Source: Variovorax paradoxus (GTDB lineage: Bacteria > Pseudomonadota > Gammaproteobacteria > Burkholderiales > Burkholderiaceae_C). From it: a stretch of DNA of 64,000 nt. The stretch is from assembly GCF_018614875.1 (NCBI RefSeq), contig NZ_JAGGNW010000009.1:186001-250000 (forward strand). Direction: 5' to 3'. The notes under the pieces were generated by a model that saw only the letters and a list, made by a program, of their open reading frames with translations, was not told the DNA's origin and did no database searches. Positions 61,656 to 64,000 of this stretch are shown piece by piece. A program made the position numbers and the translations under genes. Positions within the stretch are counted from its first letter, which is position 1. Every line of letters begins with the position of its first letter.

Positions 61656-62906
61656 TCAGAGCCTGAAGGACTGCAGGTGCTCGATGCGTTTGGCCAGGCC
61701 CTCGGCGCCGAGGTAATGGCCGTGCGAGCCCTCGCGTACCTCGAGCAGCGTGGTTTCGAATTCGGCCAGCGTCGCATCGCGGTCGATGACGAATGCGGGC
61801 GGCACGTCGATGCCGGCCCGTGCGCATGCCTCGGCGATCAGGTGCGCGCTGGCGGGCGCACCGCAGGCCGCGCATTTGACGATGGCGGCCACGCTGGGCT
61901 CCGCCCCGTTGGCGAGCAACGCGCTCGTGAGCTCCGGCGAAATCTGGCCATCGACGTTGCCCAGGGCATCGCGTGCCACCGGCGCGCCCGCGCGCACCAG
62001 CGCCATGGCCGCGGCGAAGGCACCCTGGCCGATGGCAACATCGGTGGCCAGCGCGCTGCCCTGCTGCGGGCCATCGAAGCTCACGCCCGCGGCCGCGAGC
62101 TCGGCCACCAGCTCCGCGTCGTCGGTGCCGATGGCGTGGTGCAGCGCGGCACGCGCGATGGCCGGCAGCCGGCGCAGCGTGCCATCTGCCAGCGGCGTGC
62201 GCCAGTCGACCACGGCGCGGCAATAGAAGGCCACCAGCTTGTCCATCAGGTCGAGGTCCAGGCCATGATCCTGGTGCCGGTCGTCGAGGTACTGCAGCAG
62301 GGTCTGGCCCGAGAAGTAGTCGCCGGTGGGCGCCAGGGGATCGTCGTCCAGGTGCAGGGCCGCGAAGGCGCCGCGCAGGTCGGGCGCGATGGTGCTCACG
62401 CTGTCTTCGTGCAGCGCATGCGTCCAGGCGGGCGGCAGCCCGTGCTTCCACGCGACGATGCGGCCGTGCTCGGGGCCGGGCTCCACCACCGCATAGACGC
62501 GGTCGAGGTACTCGAAGCCGCCGAACGGCAGGTGCGTGAGCTTGCCGCTCCACGGGCGGCCTTCTTCCTTGGCAGCCTCTTCGGCCAGCTCCTGTTCGTG
62601 CGCGATCCAGCCCTGCAGGTCGCGATAGCCGTCGCTGCCGTCCCAGAACAGTTCCGACCAGCTGACGGACTCCACGTTGCCGTTCATCGGCAGCGACAGG
62701 TCGTAGTCGAGCCGGCCGCCCGCCGTTTGCCGCCAGAGCGCGGCCAGTGCCTCGGGAAGCGGGCCGGCGCACAGCGCTTCGATGGCGGCGATCCGTTGCT
62801 CGGACATGGGCGGCTGGGCCTCGAAGATCACGCGGTCTGCGAACAGGACCACGCCATGCTCGCGCAGGGTGGCAAGCTCTTCGGGCGAGAACCGGACATC
62901 GTTCAT
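61656..62906 (-). CDS. SMI1/KNR4 domain protein with ankyrin-like C-terminal repeats
   Basis: This 416-residue acidic protein has an SMI1/KNR4-like domain (about residues 35-190; L-P-E-A-L-A-A-L-W-R-Q-T-A-G-G near 49, F-W-D-G-S-D-G-Y-R-D-L near 87). Ankyrin-like repeats follow at about 250-345 (A-A-L-H-H-A-I-G-T-D-D-A-E-L-V-A-E-L-A-A). SMI1/KNR4 proteins are frequent immunity proteins of contact-dependent or polymorphic toxins, but no toxin gene is seen next to it. It lies 37 bases downstream of kynA on the minus strand. The function is unknown. Confidence 0.75.
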   Translation of the reverse strand: MNDVRFSPEELATLREHGVVLFADRVIFEAQPPMSEQRIAAIEALCAGPLPEALAALWRQTAGGRLDYDLSLPMNGNVESVSWSELFWDGSDGYRDLQGWIAHEQELAEEAAKEEGRPWSGKLTHLPFGGFEYLDRVYAVVEPGPEHGRIVAWKHGLPPAWTHALHEDSVSTIAPDLRGAFAALHLDDDPLAPTGDYFSGQTLLQYLDDRHQDHGLDLDLMDKLVAFYCRAVVDWRTPLADGTLRRLPAIARAALHHAIGTDDAELVAELAAAGVSFDGPQQGSALATDVAIGQGAFAAAMALVRAGAPVARDALGNVDGQISPELTSALLANGAEPSVAAIVKCAACGAPASAHLIAEACARAGIDVPPAFVIDRDATLAEFETTLLEVREGSHGHYLGAEGLAKRIEHLQSFRL

Positions 62907-62943
62907 GGCAGTGCCTCCGTTGTTGCTGCGCTGACAGCCTACC

Positions 62944-63792
62944 TCAGAGATCGGTGCGCAGCTTCCAGATTTCGGGGAACAGCACCACATCGAGCATCTT
63001 GCGCAGATAGCTCACGCCGCCCGTTCCGCCCGTGCCGCGCTTGAAGCCGATCACGCGCTCGACCGTGGTCACATGGCGAAAGCGCCAGAGGCGGAAGGCG
63101 TCTTCGAGGTCGGTGAGTTTTTCGCCGAGCTGGTACAGGTCCCAATGGTCATGCGGGTTCCGGTACACCGTGAGCCACGCCGCTTCCACGCCGTCGCTGG
63201 CTTCATAGGGCTGGGTCCAGTCGCGCTCCAGGTGATCGGCGGGCACCGGCAGGCCACGCCGTGCGAGCAGCTTCAGCGACTCGTCGTAGAGCGAAGGCGA
63301 CCGATAGGCCGCATCCACCTGTGCCAGCAGATCGACCCGGTGCGCGTGCGGCTTGAGCATGGCGGCGTTCTTGTTGCCGAGCGCGAATTCGATGCAGCGG
63401 TACTGCGCGCTCTGGAAGCCGCTGGAGTTGGCGAGGTAGGGCCGCATCGCCGTGTACTCCGGCGGCGTCATGGTTGCGAGCACGGTCCATGCGCTCACCA
63501 ACTGCTCCATGATGCGGCTCACCCGCGCGAGCATCTTGAAGGCGTCGGCCAGCTTCTCTTCTGCGATGCAGGTGGTGGCGGCGCGCAGTTCGTGCAGCAT
63601 CAGCTTCATCCAGAGTTCGCTGGTCTGGTGCTGCACGATGAACAGCATCTCGTCGTGCGCGGGCGAGAGCGGATGCTGCGCGTTGAGGATTTCGTCGAGA
63701 TGCAGGTAGTCGCCGTAGCTCATCGACGCGCTGAAATCCAGCTGCGCCTTTTCCTCGTGGACGATGTTCTCGGGGGTCTTGTCGGTGCTCAT
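62944..63792 (-). CDS. kynA: Tryptophan 2,3-dioxygenase
   Basis: KynA opens the indole ring of tryptophan to N-formylkynurenine. The 282-residue haem enzyme has the family block [13 protein letters not shown] near residue 24, the substrate loop [11 protein letters not shown] near residue 51 with the distal-site His, R-P-Y-L-x-x-S-S-G-F-Q-S near residue 116, and the haem-ligand W-R-F-R-H-x-x-T-V-E-R near residue 240. Its ATG overlaps the kynU stop (ATGA). Confidence 0.96.
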   Translation of the reverse strand: MSTDKTPENIVHEEKAQLDFSASMSYGDYLHLDEILNAQHPLSPAHDEMLFIVQHQTSELWMKLMLHELRAATTCIAEEKLADAFKMLARVSRIMEQLVSAWTVLATMTPPEYTAMRPYLANSSGFQSAQYRCIEFALGNKNAAMLKPHAHRVDLLAQVDAAYRSPSLYDESLKLLARRGLPVPADHLERDWTQPYEASDGVEAAWLTVYRNPHDHWDLYQLGEKLTDLEDAFRLWRFRHVTTVERVIGFKRGTGGTGGVSYLRKMLDVVLFPEIWKLRTDL

Positions 63793-64000
63793 GTCACTGC
63801 GTTCTTGCGGTTGAATTCAGCGCGCCGCCACTCGCCCGTTTCGAGCACCTGCGCGAGGTGCTCGACGGAGTTCCACACATCCTCGAAGCTCAGGTACAGC
63901 GGCGTGAACCCGAAGCGCAGGATGTCAGGCATTTGCGAATCGCCGGCGCGGTAGTCGCCGATCACGCCGCGCGCGATCAGCGCCTGCACGATGGCGTAGG
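63789..64000 (-). CDS. kynU: Kynureninase, C-terminal part
   Basis: The open frame runs in from the window edge and ends at TGA overlapping the kynA start. It shows the C-terminal kynureninase segment: G-V-I-G-D-Y-R, then [20 protein letters not shown] and [10 protein letters not shown]. Kynureninase (PLP-dependent) makes anthranilate from kynurenine. Only about 70 residues are visible; the catalytic lysine is outside. Confidence 0.9.
   Translation of the reverse strand, partial: YAIVQALIARGVIGDYRAGDSQMPDILRFGFTPLYLSFEDVWNSVEHLAQVLETGEWRRAEFNRKNAVT

Overview
The window is a GC-rich stretch of chromosome, nearly fully coding, from a betaproteobacterium of the order Burkholderiales. The most likely family is Comamonadaceae and the genus probably Variovorax or close to it. 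This is inferred from protein character and from gene order (yceD-rpmF-plsX-fab-rpoE-mucD-lepA-lepB-rnc-era-recO-pdxJ-acpS-nagZ; leuCDB-asd-fimV-truA-trpFBA-accD; sdhCDAB-sdhE-gltA). No database search was possible. There are no rRNA or tRNA genes, CRISPR arrays, prophages or insertion sequences that I can see. Most genes are housekeeping.

Layout. 1-198 is the end of an S49 (SppA-like) peptidase. 212-2707 (minus) holds maf, a SAM-dependent methyltransferase broken by a one-base frameshift, and an MFS transporter. 2792-9271 (plus) is the envelope/lipid block yceD, rpmF, plsX, fabH, fabD, fabG, acpP, fabF. 9285-13809 (plus) is the envelope-stress block: a YgfX-like membrane protein, sigma-E, anti-sigma RseA, RseB/MucB and a DegP/MucD protease. 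The only long gap (13810-14330) carries two strong terminators that frame a short transcription unit with a 43-codon ORF. 14331-22235 (plus) is lepA, lepB, DUF4845, rnc, era, recO, pdxJ, acpS, nagZ. 22243-26388 (minus) is lysS, a short Hsp70, a YgjP-like metalloprotein and a LON-domain protein; yggT (plus) follows.

27014-45545 is a long minus-strand region. Read in the direction of transcription it holds sdhC, D, A, B, sdhE and gltA (TCA cycle), an entericidin lipoprotein, a LysR regulator, leuC, D, B, asd, fimV, truA, trpF, B, A and accD. A GntR regulator (45773-46531, minus) sits at the head of sdh and is divergent from mdh. On the plus strand mdh is followed by a trans-aconitate methyltransferase, a CitE-like lyase, a secreted protein of unknown function, acnB, a small membrane protein (divergent from an XRE/MmyB regulator), acnA and a phosphoesterase. 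The two aconitases, citrate synthase, succinate dehydrogenase and malate dehydrogenase thus form a TCA supercluster with its own regulator. The window ends with feoA-feoB and a small CxxCxxCxxC membrane protein, an FAD monooxygenase, and on the minus strand kynU (partial), kynA and a SMI1/KNR4-ankyrin protein.

No dramatic new system is obvious. The parts most worth attention are the small terminator-bounded unit before lepA, the operator-like palindromes around gntR, sdh and mdh and at the MmyB regulator, the four-cysteine FeoB-associated protein, and the frameshifted methyltransferase.
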